A stretch of DNA of 41,677 nt from an uncultured Ruminococcus sp. (GTDB taxonomy: Bacteria > Bacillota > Clostridia > Oscillospirales > Ruminococcaceae). Positions 1-7,694 of the stretch are shown piece by piece. Every line of letters starts with the position of its first letter. Within the stretch, counting starts at the first letter, position 1. The position numbers and the translations under genes were made by a program. Where the stretch lies: NCBI GenBank assembly GCA_900543145.1, contig UQPZ01000017.1, positions 1 through 41,677 on the forward strand, read 5' to 3'. Under the pieces are notes generated by a model that was given only the letters and a program-made list of their open reading frames with translations, was not told where the DNA came from and made no database searches.

Positions 1-11
1 GATAATACTCG

Positions 12-47
12 AAGCCTGGCACGTTTGTGACAGGCTTTGTGTTTTTT
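12..47 (+). terminator. Rho-independent terminator of an upstream gene
   Basis: A 7-bp stem (AAGCCTG at 12-18, CAGGCTT at 31-37) is followed by a T-rich run at 38-47. It closes a transcription unit that starts left of the window. The next ribosome binding site (GGAGG) follows at 53-57. Confidence 0.7.
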
Positions 48-61
48 AGATTGGAGGAAAA

Positions 62-355
62 ATGAACAAAAAGCATAAAATGACAAGCTGTGTGAAACCC
101 ATAATTAGCGACGATACTATATCAATGTTTGAGCTGACGTACACCCGTACATACATCTGCGCCGATTCCGAGCATTACGAATTTAAAATCAATATCCGAA
201 GCGGCGAGGTAAGCTTTAAGATGTATAAAGCTACAGACAGTGAATTTATAGAAAAGATAATTATCTACTTGAAAATGATTCGCAAAAGCTTTCTGGAAGA
301 CAAGAAAAATGCTATTGAAGCATTTAATATTAAAAAAATTGAGAAGGAGTCTTAA
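62..355 (+). CDS. Small hypothetical protein of the conjugative element
   Basis: A 97-residue protein that I do not recognise. The start is supported by TTGGAGGAAA immediately upstream of the ATG. The sequence is mixed and charged, with no signal peptide or membrane segment; its C-terminal third (residues about 66-97) is Lys-rich and probably helical. The TAA stop ends one base before the ATG of the following lipoprotein gene, whose ribosome binding site (GAAGGAG) lies inside this gene's last codons, so the two are probably translationally coupled. A role linked to that lipoprotein is inferred from position only. Confidence 0.6.
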   Translation: MNKKHKMTSCVKPIISDDTISMFELTYTRTYICADSEHYEFKINIRSGEVSFKMYKATDSEFIEKIIIYLKMIRKSFLEDKKNAIEAFNIKKIEKES

Positions 356-356
356 A

Positions 357-1280
357 ATGAAATTCAAGAAGTACAGCGCAATCCTAGCGGCAATCATTAT
401 GTCCATGAGTTTTGTATCCTGTGGGGAAAAGGACGAATCGGGAAAGATAAGCGTACCTGATGAAGTAAAAGACCTAGTAAGTAGAGTTATTGAAGATTTG
501 GACGAATCAGAAACAGATAATGAAATTGATTATACTTCCTGTTCGTTTGATAGAAATTGCTTTACACCGGAAGAGGTAACTGACTGTAAAAATCTATTTA
601 CCGATGTGGTACACCAGACGATCGAAGATCCTATACCGCTGATCGATATGCCGAAAACCGATATAAAGCTTGACGCAGATAAGTGTATATATGACTACAA
701 CGAACCACAGCGATGCAGAACTCCAGATTTCTTTATATCCGAAACAGTATTCTGTTACATTGATAACAATCTATGCATAAAACCGTTATGCCAAAGTAAT
801 ACCTTCGGCGGGTATATTTCATTTATACCGACCTTCCATTTTTATGATGAAAACGGTAAGGAAATAGCTTCATATACTGACGGCATAGAAACCTCGGAGG
901 GATTCTATGTAATGCCTGACGCACCTAACGGCATTGTATCATATTCGATTGACTTTAACCGAAAAGATAAACATGAGCCTGACGATTTTGAATTATCTGA
1001 AATGAAAAACGTATTACACTATCTGACATTCTGGTGCGAATGGGGCTATGTCAATGAAGATAACTATGATACCAAAAACGATACAGAGGTTATATTAAGG
1101 GATGTAAACAATTTCAACAGCAATAATTGTTCATCGCTGTGTTTTGACTTGGTATCGCTGAAGGTCAATGATGACGGATCCCTGAGCGATATGGAGTTTA
1201 TAACCCTGTCGAAAACGTCAGACGAGCTATATCACATCTATAATCTGCCGGAGGACAGAGTTTTTTATTACAGAAATTAA
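357..1280 (+). CDS. Putative lipoprotein of the conjugative element
   Basis: About 307 residues. I place the start at the ATG at 357, which follows GAAGGAGTCTTAAA. A longer reading from 309 would put 16 charged residues in front of a clear lipoprotein signal: basic MKFKKY, a hydrophobic stretch to residue 20 and lipobox FVSC with Cys22. The mature part is acidic, with several Cys residues and aromatic, beta-rich segments. I recognise no named domain. It sits between a small ORF and the AbrB-type regulator and ends at its own terminator, so it is probably an exported accessory protein of the element, attached to the outer face of the membrane. Function unknown. Confidence 0.7.
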   Translation: MKFKKYSAILAAIIMSMSFVSCGEKDESGKISVPDEVKDLVSRVIEDLDESETDNEIDYTSCSFDRNCFTPEEVTDCKNLFTDVVHQTIEDPIPLIDMPKTDIKLDADKCIYDYNEPQRCRTPDFFISETVFCYIDNNLCIKPLCQSNTFGGYISFIPTFHFYDENGKEIASYTDGIETSEGFYVMPDAPNGIVSYSIDFNRKDKHEPDDFELSEMKNVLHYLTFWCEWGYVNEDNYDTKNDTEVILRDVNNFNSNNCSSLCFDLVSLKVNDDGSLSDMEFITLSKTSDELYHIYNLPEDRVFYYRN

Positions 1281-1306
1281 AGCTTTGCTTTTTATATCGT
1301 TAATCA

Positions 1307-1336
1307 AGGAGCTGCACACTGCCGCTCCTTTTTTTA
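1307..1336 (+). terminator. Rho-independent terminator
   Basis: AGGAGC (1307-1312) pairs with GCTCCT (1324-1329) and a T run follows. It separates the lipoprotein gene from the AbrB-type regulator. Confidence 0.8.
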
Positions 1337-1369
1337 TATATCAAAATTAAATTTATGGAGGTAAAAACA

Positions 1370-1618
1370 ATGAAATCAACAGGAATTGTAAGAAAAGTGG
1401 ACGAGCTGGGAAGGATAGTTCTGCCTATGGAGCTGCGCAGAACTTTTGAATTGAAGCCGCGTGATTCAATTGAAATCTTCACAAACGGCGATATGATCGT
1501 ACTTAAAAAGTTCCAGCATACCTGCGTATTCTGCAACAGCGCTGAAGATGTTGTTGAGTATAAGGGTAAGACTGTATGCTCGGATTGTATGGCTGAGCTG
1601 ATGGGGAGGCGTGTATAA
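1370..1618 (+). CDS. AbrB/SpoVT-type transcriptional regulator with C-terminal zinc ribbon
   Basis: An 82-residue DNA-binding protein. The ATG at 1370 follows TGGAGGTAAAAACA; the alternative 1355 start would use bases that belong to this ribosome binding site. Residues 1-46 form a swapped-hairpin AbrB domain with the typical series STGIVRKVDELGRIVLP, ELRR and a Lys-Lys end. Residues about 51-78 hold two CxxC pairs (CVFC and CSDC) that should bind zinc. This AbrB plus short zinc ribbon layout is common in Clostridia. It acts as a dimer or tetramer on promoter DNA in the cytoplasm. Its TAA overlaps the ATG of the next gene by one base, so it probably controls, and is co-expressed with, the transfer genes downstream. 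The target is unknown. Confidence 0.88.
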   Translation: MKSTGIVRKVDELGRIVLPMELRRTFELKPRDSIEIFTNGDMIVLKKFQHTCVFCNSAEDVVEYKGKTVCSDCMAELMGRRV

Positions 1619-1845
1619 TGGATCAATCTACTATAAATGCTTGGCATGAGCTTGGAGACGCTTATATAGATGCATACGAAGAACGAACAGGCAAAGATCT
1701 TCAGGAGAATGATATACAAGACCGTGCAAAAAACGTTTCAGCGGTCGGGATCAAAATTACAACTGCAGGAGGGGATGATCGGAATCGGAAATTAATAAAA
1801 CGCAGTTGGCAGAAGCATATAAACCATTTCCGAAAGATAAATTAA
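1618..1845 (+). CDS. Small hypothetical protein
   Basis: 75 residues, unrecognised. It overlaps the stop of the AbrB-type gene by one base and has GGGGAGG ahead of its ATG, which supports translation. The N-terminal 50 residues are acidic and helical. The last 20 residues are strongly basic (RNRKLIKRSWQKH) and overlap the start region of the next ORF in another frame, so the tail may be the product of a drifted 3' end. Probably a small cytoplasmic protein of the conjugative element. Confidence 0.5.
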   Translation: MDQSTINAWHELGDAYIDAYEERTGKDLQENDIQDRAKNVSAVGIKITTAGGDDRNRKLIKRSWQKHINHFRKIN

Positions 1846-2162
1846 TGCCGGGAAAAGAAATATCTCTGGAACAGTATGAGGATATGTATAATACTTTGCC
1901 GCCTGTTCCTTTAAAGTCTTCTCTGTTTGCAAACGGATTCCAAAGCAGTGAACAGTATTCATATAAAACAAATCCTGAAACAGGCAACGATGAACCAACA
2001 TACATGACTTTTGTAAAGGCAGACGGAAAAGCATACTATGCCGGAGATAACTTTATGGGTCGTATTTCTGAGGACAATGCTGAAGCGGTGTTAAGTAATC
2101 TTTGCCGAGATGAAATTGAAGCAGAGGCAGTTGTTGAAGAAGCTGAAGCGTGCGAGATGTAA
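1806..2162 (+). CDS. Hypothetical protein, uncertain start (possible frameshift at 5' end)
   Basis: At least 118 residues when read from the TTG at 1806, which has no convincing ribosome binding site. The reading frame stays open and coding-like upstream (ESEINKTQ) back to a TGA at 1776. An ATG at 1775 directly behind AGGAGGGG is one frame away and reads only six codons. Loss of one G near 1781-1782 would join that ATG to this frame and give a protein starting MIESEINKTQLAEAY. This is therefore either a frameshifted gene or a gene with a poor start. The C-terminus is very acidic. No domain recognised; it belongs to the transfer operon by position. Confidence 0.5.
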   Translation: MAEAYKPFPKDKLMPGKEISLEQYEDMYNTLPPVPLKSSLFANGFQSSEQYSYKTNPETGNDEPTYMTFVKADGKAYYAGDNFMGRISEDNAEAVLSNLCRDEIEAEAVVEEAEACEM

Positions 2163-2202
2163 GGCTATCAGGGCATTAGTAAAATATTGAAAGGAAGAAG
2201 CT

Positions 2203-2874
2203 ATGAATAATACGATAATATCGGTTGTTATGCTGGGCGTATGTCTTATGATATACGCCTTGTATATACTATACAATAAAGTGATCTTACCCAGACAGGA
2301 GGAAAAACAGCAGTCAGCTCGGAAAATGTCGGCGAATACCTGGACAAATGTTGCGGATATTGATGACGCAGTCTATACAAGAGACGGATATATCATATCA
2401 ATATACCGAATTTCTCCGGTCAACACAGATCTGATGACAGTGCGAGAAAAAGCGGAGTTTGTTAAAATCGTTTCCGGCTCGTTGTCGTCGATCAGAACTC
2501 CGTATAAGATACTGGCTGTTCCGCAGCCGTTTAATGTACAGCCGTACCTGGATAATCTTGGCGAACAGAAAAGAATTGGGTCTGATATACGCAAGCTCAT
2601 AATATCCAATGAGATCAGTTATGTAAACAGCATGGTAGTTTCAGGCACAATAACAGAAAAGAAGTTTTACGTCTTGACATGGAGCAAGGCTGAGGAAGAT
2701 TATGCTAAGGAACGAGAAGATTTTATCACACACTGGAATGACAGCAGGAAGCTCGAAACGCAGCTGCTCAGCCGTCAGGAGATAATACAGCTGTGCAATT
2801 TGATCTATAATCCATCCGTTACAGATGAAATATATGAAAATCAGGCGGTCATACTGCCGGAAATAAGGAGTTGA
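2203..2874 (+). CDS. Membrane-anchored VirB4 N-domain-like transfer protein
   Basis: 223 residues, start supported by GAAAGGAAG. One membrane segment at about residues 5-24 is followed by a soluble domain. That domain resembles the N-terminal domain of VirB4/TraC-type ATPases: a DDAVYTRDGYIISIYRI-type strand, a helix with MTVREKAEF, then SIRTPYKILAVPQ. It ends 7 bases before the VirB4 ATPase gene. In Gram-positive systems such as the staphylococcal trs/tra region a small protein of this size also precedes the VirB4 homologue; I use that as a positional comparison only. Likely role: a partner that docks the ATPase at the membrane in the conjugation channel. Confidence 0.6.
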   Translation: MNNTIISVVMLGVCLMIYALYILYNKVILPRQEEKQQSARKMSANTWTNVADIDDAVYTRDGYIISIYRISPVNTDLMTVREKAEFVKIVSGSLSSIRTPYKILAVPQPFNVQPYLDNLGEQKRIGSDIRKLIISNEISYVNSMVVSGTITEKKFYVLTWSKAEEDYAKEREDFITHWNDSRKLETQLLSRQEIIQLCNLIYNPSVTDEIYENQAVILPEIRS

Positions 2875-2881
2875 AATAAAA

Positions 2882-4705
2882 TTGAAGAAGAAAAGAACGC
2901 AGTCTAAAGATAGGGTAAATAATTCGGTCATTAATGTAATATCCCCTCAATCATTAGTCAACAACATAAAGGATATTGAAATATCAGGGTATAAGGCGGA
3001 GGGATATTTTGTACACAAATATCCAAGCAGACTTGACTACGGCTGGCTTACCAGAATAGTAAATATGGAAAATTCTATTGTCAGCATAGGAGTTTCGCCG
3101 ATAGATGAATCGGATTTTTTGGACGCTCTCAACAGGAACATAATAAACAAGGAAAATGAAGCTGAAGAAAACAATAATCCTCTGAAGCAGCAAAGAGCGG
3201 AAACTGCTGCAAATGACAGCAGAAAGCTTATGCAGGAAATTGACAACGAGGGTATCTCGGTCTGTCAAATGGGATTAAACTTTCTGACGATCGCTCCAAA
3301 CGATAAGGAGCTGCAGCGAGCCTCCAGACGTGCAAGGTCTATACTGTCCGGTATGGGAATAAAGACCCGGCTTGCTTCAAGACGGCAGGATAAAATACTA
3401 AAGCAATGCGTACCGACGTATACCTTGGATCCTGAGGTCAATCAGATAAGCAACAGGATAGTGCCGTTAACAACGCTGATCGGCGGCTTTCCTTTCAGCT
3501 CGTCCGGATTCTCAGATAAAAACGGAGACTATTTTGCAAAATCTCTGGACAATAATATTATGATGATCGACTTCTGGCTAAGAGGTGATGATCGAACAAA
3601 CTCAAATATGGTTATAATGGGGCAAGCAGGTCAAGGAAAATCGGCTTTTGTTAAGGCGTTTGCTATTATTCAGTTTAAAAACGGAGTAAAGCAGATTTTT
3701 ATTGATCCAGACGCGGAATATGTCGAGCTTGCTCATAATCTCGGCGGAGCGGTTATAAATTTGGGCGGAGGCGGCAATACAAGGATAAATCCGCTTGAAA
3801 TACGTCCGGCGCCGAAGGACGATGAAAAAGAGCTGAACAGATTATACATAGACGAGGGAAACGGCATGGGAGATCTTGCGCTTCACATCAAAACACTTGA
3901 AATTTTCTTTTCAATGTATCTTCCTGATCTGACTATGATTCAGAAATCGCTGCTGAAAAAAACAATAATAGAGCTGTACAGACAGTTCAATATAACTTGG
4001 GACACGGATGCCGCAAAGCTGTCGCATACTGATTTTCCGATATTTACAGATTTACATAAGCTGCTGAAGCAAAAGCTTGAGGAAAGCGCCGGCGACAAAG
4101 ACTATCGGGAACTGGTGGAGCTGCTTACCGACATATCCGAAGGCTCGGACAGCTTTATATGGAACGGACACACAACGCTCGATACAGAAGCAGACATTAT
4201 CGTATTGAACACAAAAGCACTCCAGACAACTCCGGACGCTGTTAAGCGGACTCAGTATTTTAACATCCTGACCTGGTGCTGGGAGCAGATGACTAAAGAC
4301 AGGGATACCAAAGTATTGCTCTATGAGGATGAAGCTTATCTTTCTATCGACCGCAGCGTTCCGCAGTCCTTGGCATGGCACAGAAACTCTATTAAGCAGG
4401 ACAGAAAATACGAGGCAGGAATAGTTATCATATCCCATAGTGTTGTTGATTTTCTGGATCCCGATATTAAGATGTACGGACAGGCAATGCTTGATATACC
4501 TTGCTACAAGGTTTTGTTCGGAACAGACGGACAGAATCTTCTGGAGCTTAAGCAGCTATATAACCTGACAGAAGCCGAAGAGGAATTATTATTGAAAAAG
4601 AAAAGAGGGCAAGCCTTATTCTTAGCCGGAGCTAAACGTCTGGGTGTGCGCTTTGAAATACCGGAATACAAGCTAAAGCTTATGGGAACGGCAGGAGGCA
4701 GATAA
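2882..4705 (+). CDS. VirB4/TraE-family conjugation ATPase
   Basis: 607 residues from a TTG start at 2882, 10 bases after AAGGAG. It powers assembly and substrate movement in the type IV secretion channel, acting as a hexamer at the inner face of the membrane. Walker A is GQAGQGKS at residues 247-254; Walker B is VLLYEDEA near 477-485 with the catalytic Glu about residue 484. A later SHSVVDFLD and a GTDGQN segment match the RecA-like C-terminal lobe of VirB4. The N-terminal 200 residues carry the VirB4 middle region, while part of the usual N-domain seems to be the separate gene upstream. The next gene starts on the base after the stop, so the cluster is one operon. Intact and probably functional. 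Confidence 0.92.
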   Translation: MKKKRTQSKDRVNNSVINVISPQSLVNNIKDIEISGYKAEGYFVHKYPSRLDYGWLTRIVNMENSIVSIGVSPIDESDFLDALNRNIINKENEAEENNNPLKQQRAETAANDSRKLMQEIDNEGISVCQMGLNFLTIAPNDKELQRASRRARSILSGMGIKTRLASRRQDKILKQCVPTYTLDPEVNQISNRIVPLTTLIGGFPFSSSGFSDKNGDYFAKSLDNNIMMIDFWLRGDDRTNSNMVIMGQAGQGKSAFVKAFAIIQFKNGVKQIFIDPDAEYVELAHNLGGAVINLGGGGNTRINPLEIRPAPKDDEKELNRLYIDEGNGMGDLALHIKTLEIFFSMYLPDLTMIQKSLLKKTIIELYRQFNITWDTDAAKLSHTDFPIFTDLHKLLKQKLEESAGDKDYRELVELLTDISEGSDSFIWNGHTTLDTEADIIVLNTKALQTTPDAVKRTQYFNILTWCWEQMTKDRDTKVLLYEDEAYLSIDRSVPQSLAWHRNSIKQDRKYEAGIVIISHSVVDFLDPDIKMYGQAMLDIPCYKVLFGTDGQNLLELKQLYNLTEAEEELLLKKKRGQALFLAGAKRLGVRFEIPEYKLKLMGTAGGR

Positions 4706-5440
4706 ATGAACAGGTATTTTCTGATTATAAAAATGCTTCAGCAAAACGACAGTAATACCGGAAGAAATGCAGCAGTAATGATAATAGTATTGTTACTGCT
4801 GTTTCCGCTTTTTATAATCATACTTATAGCGACTGCGTTATCAATGCCGGCAGACTGGATCAAAGATCATCTGCTGCTGGAAGGCACTCCGGCAGAGGAA
4901 CTGTATATCATACAGCAGATACGTCCGGATCTTATACAGCAGGATCAGACTGTTCTTGAAGGTTATGATTTCGGTATGCCTATAAACCGTACAATACAGC
5001 ATTACTTTGGCGATGAAGCAAACGGACGGACGCTCGACTATCTTACTTACAACTGCGACGGCGATAATCTTTACGCCATCGCTGACGGAGAGGTAGTCGA
5101 GGTCGATTCGTCCGAAGCGTTAGGCGGCTGGTATATTGTCGTTGAACACGAAGCGCCTGCGGATGACGAAGCAAACTGGTATTTATACAGTAAATACTGG
5201 GCTGTGGACATGGAGGCTGAACACGCTGAAGTCGGCGACAGCGTAGATCAGGGAGATATTATAGGTCACGCTCTTACGGCCGACGAGGATCATGCTACTA
5301 TGATCTTCTGCTTCCAGATGTACGGCGATTCCGATTATGAGCCTATTGATCCTTTGCCTTACATAGGCGAAAAAGAGTTTGACGAGGAAATTATTAAGCA
5401 CCATGGAGATAATGTTGTTATTGTCGGGAATTTAGGGTAA
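4706..5440 (+). CDS. Membrane-anchored LytM (M23)-like protein, catalytic residues degenerate
   Basis: 244 residues; ATG directly after the VirB4 stop, with GGAGGCAGATAA as ribosome binding site. One membrane segment at about 22-45, then an extracellular domain. Residues about 95-225 follow the M23/LytM pattern (YAIADGEVVEVD, GWYIVVEHE, VGDSVDQGDIIGHA, a DPLPYIG end). The zinc ligands are not where they should be: the HxxxD segment reads RTLDYLTYN and the HxH segment reads HATMIFCF. Active M23 enzymes cut peptidoglycan cross-bridges to open the wall for the transfer apparatus. This copy is more likely a structural or peptidoglycan-binding protein. It ends the transfer operon seen here. Confidence 0.7.
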   Translation: MNRYFLIIKMLQQNDSNTGRNAAVMIIVLLLLFPLFIIILIATALSMPADWIKDHLLLEGTPAEELYIIQQIRPDLIQQDQTVLEGYDFGMPINRTIQHYFGDEANGRTLDYLTYNCDGDNLYAIADGEVVEVDSSEALGGWYIVVEHEAPADDEANWYLYSKYWAVDMEAEHAEVGDSVDQGDIIGHALTADEDHATMIFCFQMYGDSDYEPIDPLPYIGEKEFDEEIIKHHGDNVVIVGNLG

Positions 5441-5483
5441 AGGTTTCAATATAAAAGTTCAAGCTAAATAAATATTTTTCGCA

Positions 5484-5513
5484 TTGACAATAATAAATTT
5501 AATGTGGTACAAT
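5484..5513 (+). promoter_or_regulatory. Possible upstream promoter for the TcmP pair
   Basis: TTGACA at 5484-5489 and TACAAT at 5508-5513, separated by 18 bases, in an AT-rich spacer. It would produce a leader of about 115 bases before the tcmP start. The nearer promoter at 5575 is stronger. Confidence 0.5.
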
Positions 5514-5574
5514 AATTATATACATTTACATTTTAATAAATTTTCGCTCAAAATTAGACCAGAATTACAACTTC

Positions 5575-5603
5575 TTGACTTTATGAATCTTTTTTGGTAT
5601 AAT
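5575..5603 (+). promoter_or_regulatory. Promoter of the TcmP / three-Cys-motif pair
   Basis: TTGACT at 5575-5580 and TATAAT at 5598-5603 with a 17-base spacer, 32 bases upstream of the tcmP ATG. It shows that the cargo pair is expressed on its own rather than with the transfer operon. Confidence 0.8.
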
Positions 5604-5635
5604 ATATACAAATTATAGTAAAGGATGAATTTATA

Positions 5636-6829
5636 ATGTCAAAGAAGAATAATGATTTTTTTAAAGAAAAGAAAATTTGGTCTGAAGTAAAAGACGAATT
5701 ATTAGGTTGCTATTTGCGTCCGTATTTTTCAAAAATTTCATCTACTTTTAGACCGATTATGTACATTGATTGTTTTGCTGGTAAAGGTAAATTTGATGAT
5801 GGTAAAAATGGTTCACCGTTAATTGCTTTAGATATAATCGAACAGTGTAAAATAAAAAAACAGGTGAAAATCGAATCAGTATTTATTGATTTAAATTATG
5901 CTAATGACTTACATATAAATACAAGTGGTTATGATGATGTTCAAATAATTTCGGATAATTATGAAAATGTAATTCTAGATCTGCTTCAAAACAAACGAGA
6001 TTACAATGTTTTCCTTTATATTGATCCATATGGTATTAAAGCGCTTCAGAGTTCGTTATTTGATACTTATAGCCAAAAACCATTTAATTCTATAGAACTT
6101 TTAATAAATTTTAATTCCTTTGGATTTATACGCGAAGCGTGTCATTCCATGGGAATAAAATTTAGAGAAGAAAGTATGTTAACTGACTTAGTGGAATATG
6201 ATTCAACACATATGGATCATTCACAAAAATCAGTTCAAGAATTAAATAAAATTGCAGGAGGCGATTATTGGCAGCAAATCATTTATGATTATAAAAATAA
6301 TACTATTAATGGATATGATGCTGAAATGAAATTCTCATTAATGTATTGCAATCGATTGAAAATGAAATATAACTATGTGTTAAATATGCCTTTAAGGTTG
6401 AAAGAAGGTCAGCGCCCAAAGTATAGATTAATACATTGCACTAATCATGAAGATGGTTGTTTATTAATGGCGGAAAATATGTGCAATCGTTGGGAAGTTA
6501 TGAAGGACATTCAAAATGATTATCAAACTTGTCTTTGGGACGAAAATCATAATAATGAAATCATTAATCCAAGTGAAATAGAAACTAAGGTAAGAGAACA
6601 TTATTCAAAGTATAAAGAAAAAACACGTCTAAAAAAATCATTAGCTGAATTTTTTACTCAGTACGGAATAATATGTCCTTCAAAAGATATAAAAAATATA
6701 TTATTAAAGCTTAAAGAAGAATATTATATAGAAATAGAGCGCAATCCAGCGTATACTCAAGGGGGTAAGCCTACCAAATTTATGAATGAAAATAAAAATC
6801 ATAAAGTTTATATAAGGTGGTTAAGGTAA
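5636..6829 (+). CDS. tcmP: Three-Cys-motif partner protein TcmP
   Basis: 397 residues; ATG preceded by AAAGGATGAA. The N-terminus has the marks of the TcmP family: FFKEKKIWSEVKDELLGCYL, then YIDCFAGKGKFDDG and GSPLIAL at about residues 43-64, and FLYIDPYGIKAL near 125-140. FAGKG and DPYG sit where a Rossmann methyltransferase has its SAM loop and its DPPY-type motif, so a SAM-dependent enzyme fold is a reasonable inference, but no activity is established. The C-terminal third looks like a winged helix with a PTKF end. It abuts the radical-SAM-like gene with no gap. Both are far more AT-rich than the transfer genes, which marks them as acquired cargo. The family is largely confined to such pairs on mobile DNA. 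Confidence 0.88.
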   Translation: MSKKNNDFFKEKKIWSEVKDELLGCYLRPYFSKISSTFRPIMYIDCFAGKGKFDDGKNGSPLIALDIIEQCKIKKQVKIESVFIDLNYANDLHINTSGYDDVQIISDNYENVILDLLQNKRDYNVFLYIDPYGIKALQSSLFDTYSQKPFNSIELLINFNSFGFIREACHSMGIKFREESMLTDLVEYDSTHMDHSQKSVQELNKIAGGDYWQQIIYDYKNNTINGYDAEMKFSLMYCNRLKMKYNYVLNMPLRLKEGQRPKYRLIHCTNHEDGCLLMAENMCNRWEVMKDIQNDYQTCLWDENHNNEIINPSEIETKVREHYSKYKEKTRLKKSLAEFFTQYGIICPSKDIKNILLKLKEEYYIEIERNPAYTQGGKPTKFMNENKNHKVYIRWLR

Positions 6830-7600
6830 ATGAAGTCTGTTAAAAATACAATTACGCGAAAATCTTTAATTTATAAAACTAATGTTGAATATGGGGATTA
6901 TACTATAAATCACATTCAAGGTTGTTCTCATGGTTGCAAATATCCTTGCTATGCCTATCTATTGAAAAAACGATTTGGGGTTGTAAAAACATATGAAGAT
7001 TGGATCAGTCCGTGTATAGTAGAAAATACATTAGAATTACTTGATAAGGAAATACCTAAATTTAAAGATAAAATACAATCATTGCATTTATGTTTTACTA
7101 CGGATCCATTTATGTATGGATATAATGATATAAAAGAATTAACTCTTAAAGTAATTGGAAAATTAAATGATTCAGGAATAAAATGTTCGGTATTGACTAA
7201 AGGATTATTACCTTTAGAATTATCAAACTATTCAAAGGAAAATGAGTATGGCATAACAATTGTATCTTTAGATGAGAACTATCGAAAGAATTATGAACCA
7301 GGAGCAGCTCCATATGTGGAACGTTTAGCAGCTTTAAAGGCATTACATGAAAGTGGTTGTAAAACTTGGGTTAGTATAGAGCCATATCCTACTCCCAATA
7401 TAATTGATCAGAACATTATGGATTTACTGTATGCTGTCAGTTTTACAGATAAAATTATATTTGGAAGAACTAATTATAGCAAAGAAATATCAGATTATAA
7501 GCAAAATAAATTATTTTATAATAAACAAGCGAAAACAGTCATTGAATTTTGCAAACAAAACAGTATAAACTATCATATAAAAAAGGGAACAATTACTTAA
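6830..7600 (+). CDS. Three-Cys-motif radical-SAM-like protein (TcmP partner, SplB/Gp37-Gp68-like)
   Basis: 256 residues, ATG on the base after the tcmP stop. Its Cys motif is C32-x3-C36-x3-C40 (GCSHGCKYPCYAY), one residue wider than the canonical radical SAM CxxxCxxC and typical of the protein family that always accompanies TcmP. Further family segments are LCFTTDPFMYGY, a SVLTKG strand and WVSIEPYPTP near residue 182. The order (Cys cluster, TDPF, TKG, EPYP) follows the spore-photoproduct-lyase/DUF5131-like branch of radical SAM barrels. It would bind a 4Fe-4S cluster and possibly SAM. Substrate unknown; a nucleic acid substrate or anti-phage role is only a hypothesis. Composition is AT-rich like its partner. 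Confidence 0.85.
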   Translation: MKSVKNTITRKSLIYKTNVEYGDYTINHIQGCSHGCKYPCYAYLLKKRFGVVKTYEDWISPCIVENTLELLDKEIPKFKDKIQSLHLCFTTDPFMYGYNDIKELTLKVIGKLNDSGIKCSVLTKGLLPLELSNYSKENEYGITIVSLDENYRKNYEPGAAPYVERLAALKALHESGCKTWVSIEPYPTPNIIDQNIMDLLYAVSFTDKIIFGRTNYSKEISDYKQNKLFYNKQAKTVIEFCKQNSINYHIKKGTIT

Positions 7601-7608
7601 ATATAAAG

Positions 7609-7640
7609 CGGCACTTAATTGTTAAGGTGTCGTTTTTTTG
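7609..7640 (+). terminator. Terminator of the TcmP operon
   Basis: CGGCACTTAA (7609-7618) and TTAAGGTGTCG (about 7622-7632) form a stem with G-U pairs, followed by seven T (7633-7639). With the 5575 promoter it defines the cargo pair as a self-contained unit. Confidence 0.75.
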
Positions 7641-7694
7641 TTTAGCTATATAATTAAAAAATGATTTTTAGTAAAAATAAAGGAGAGAACATAA

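Noticed and set aside
4706..5440. Active M23 endopeptidase
   Set aside because: The expected zinc ligands are missing.
5636..6829. Restriction-modification methyltransferase
   Set aside because: FAGKG and DPYG only resemble methyltransferase motifs; the rest matches TcmP and no endonuclease is nearby.
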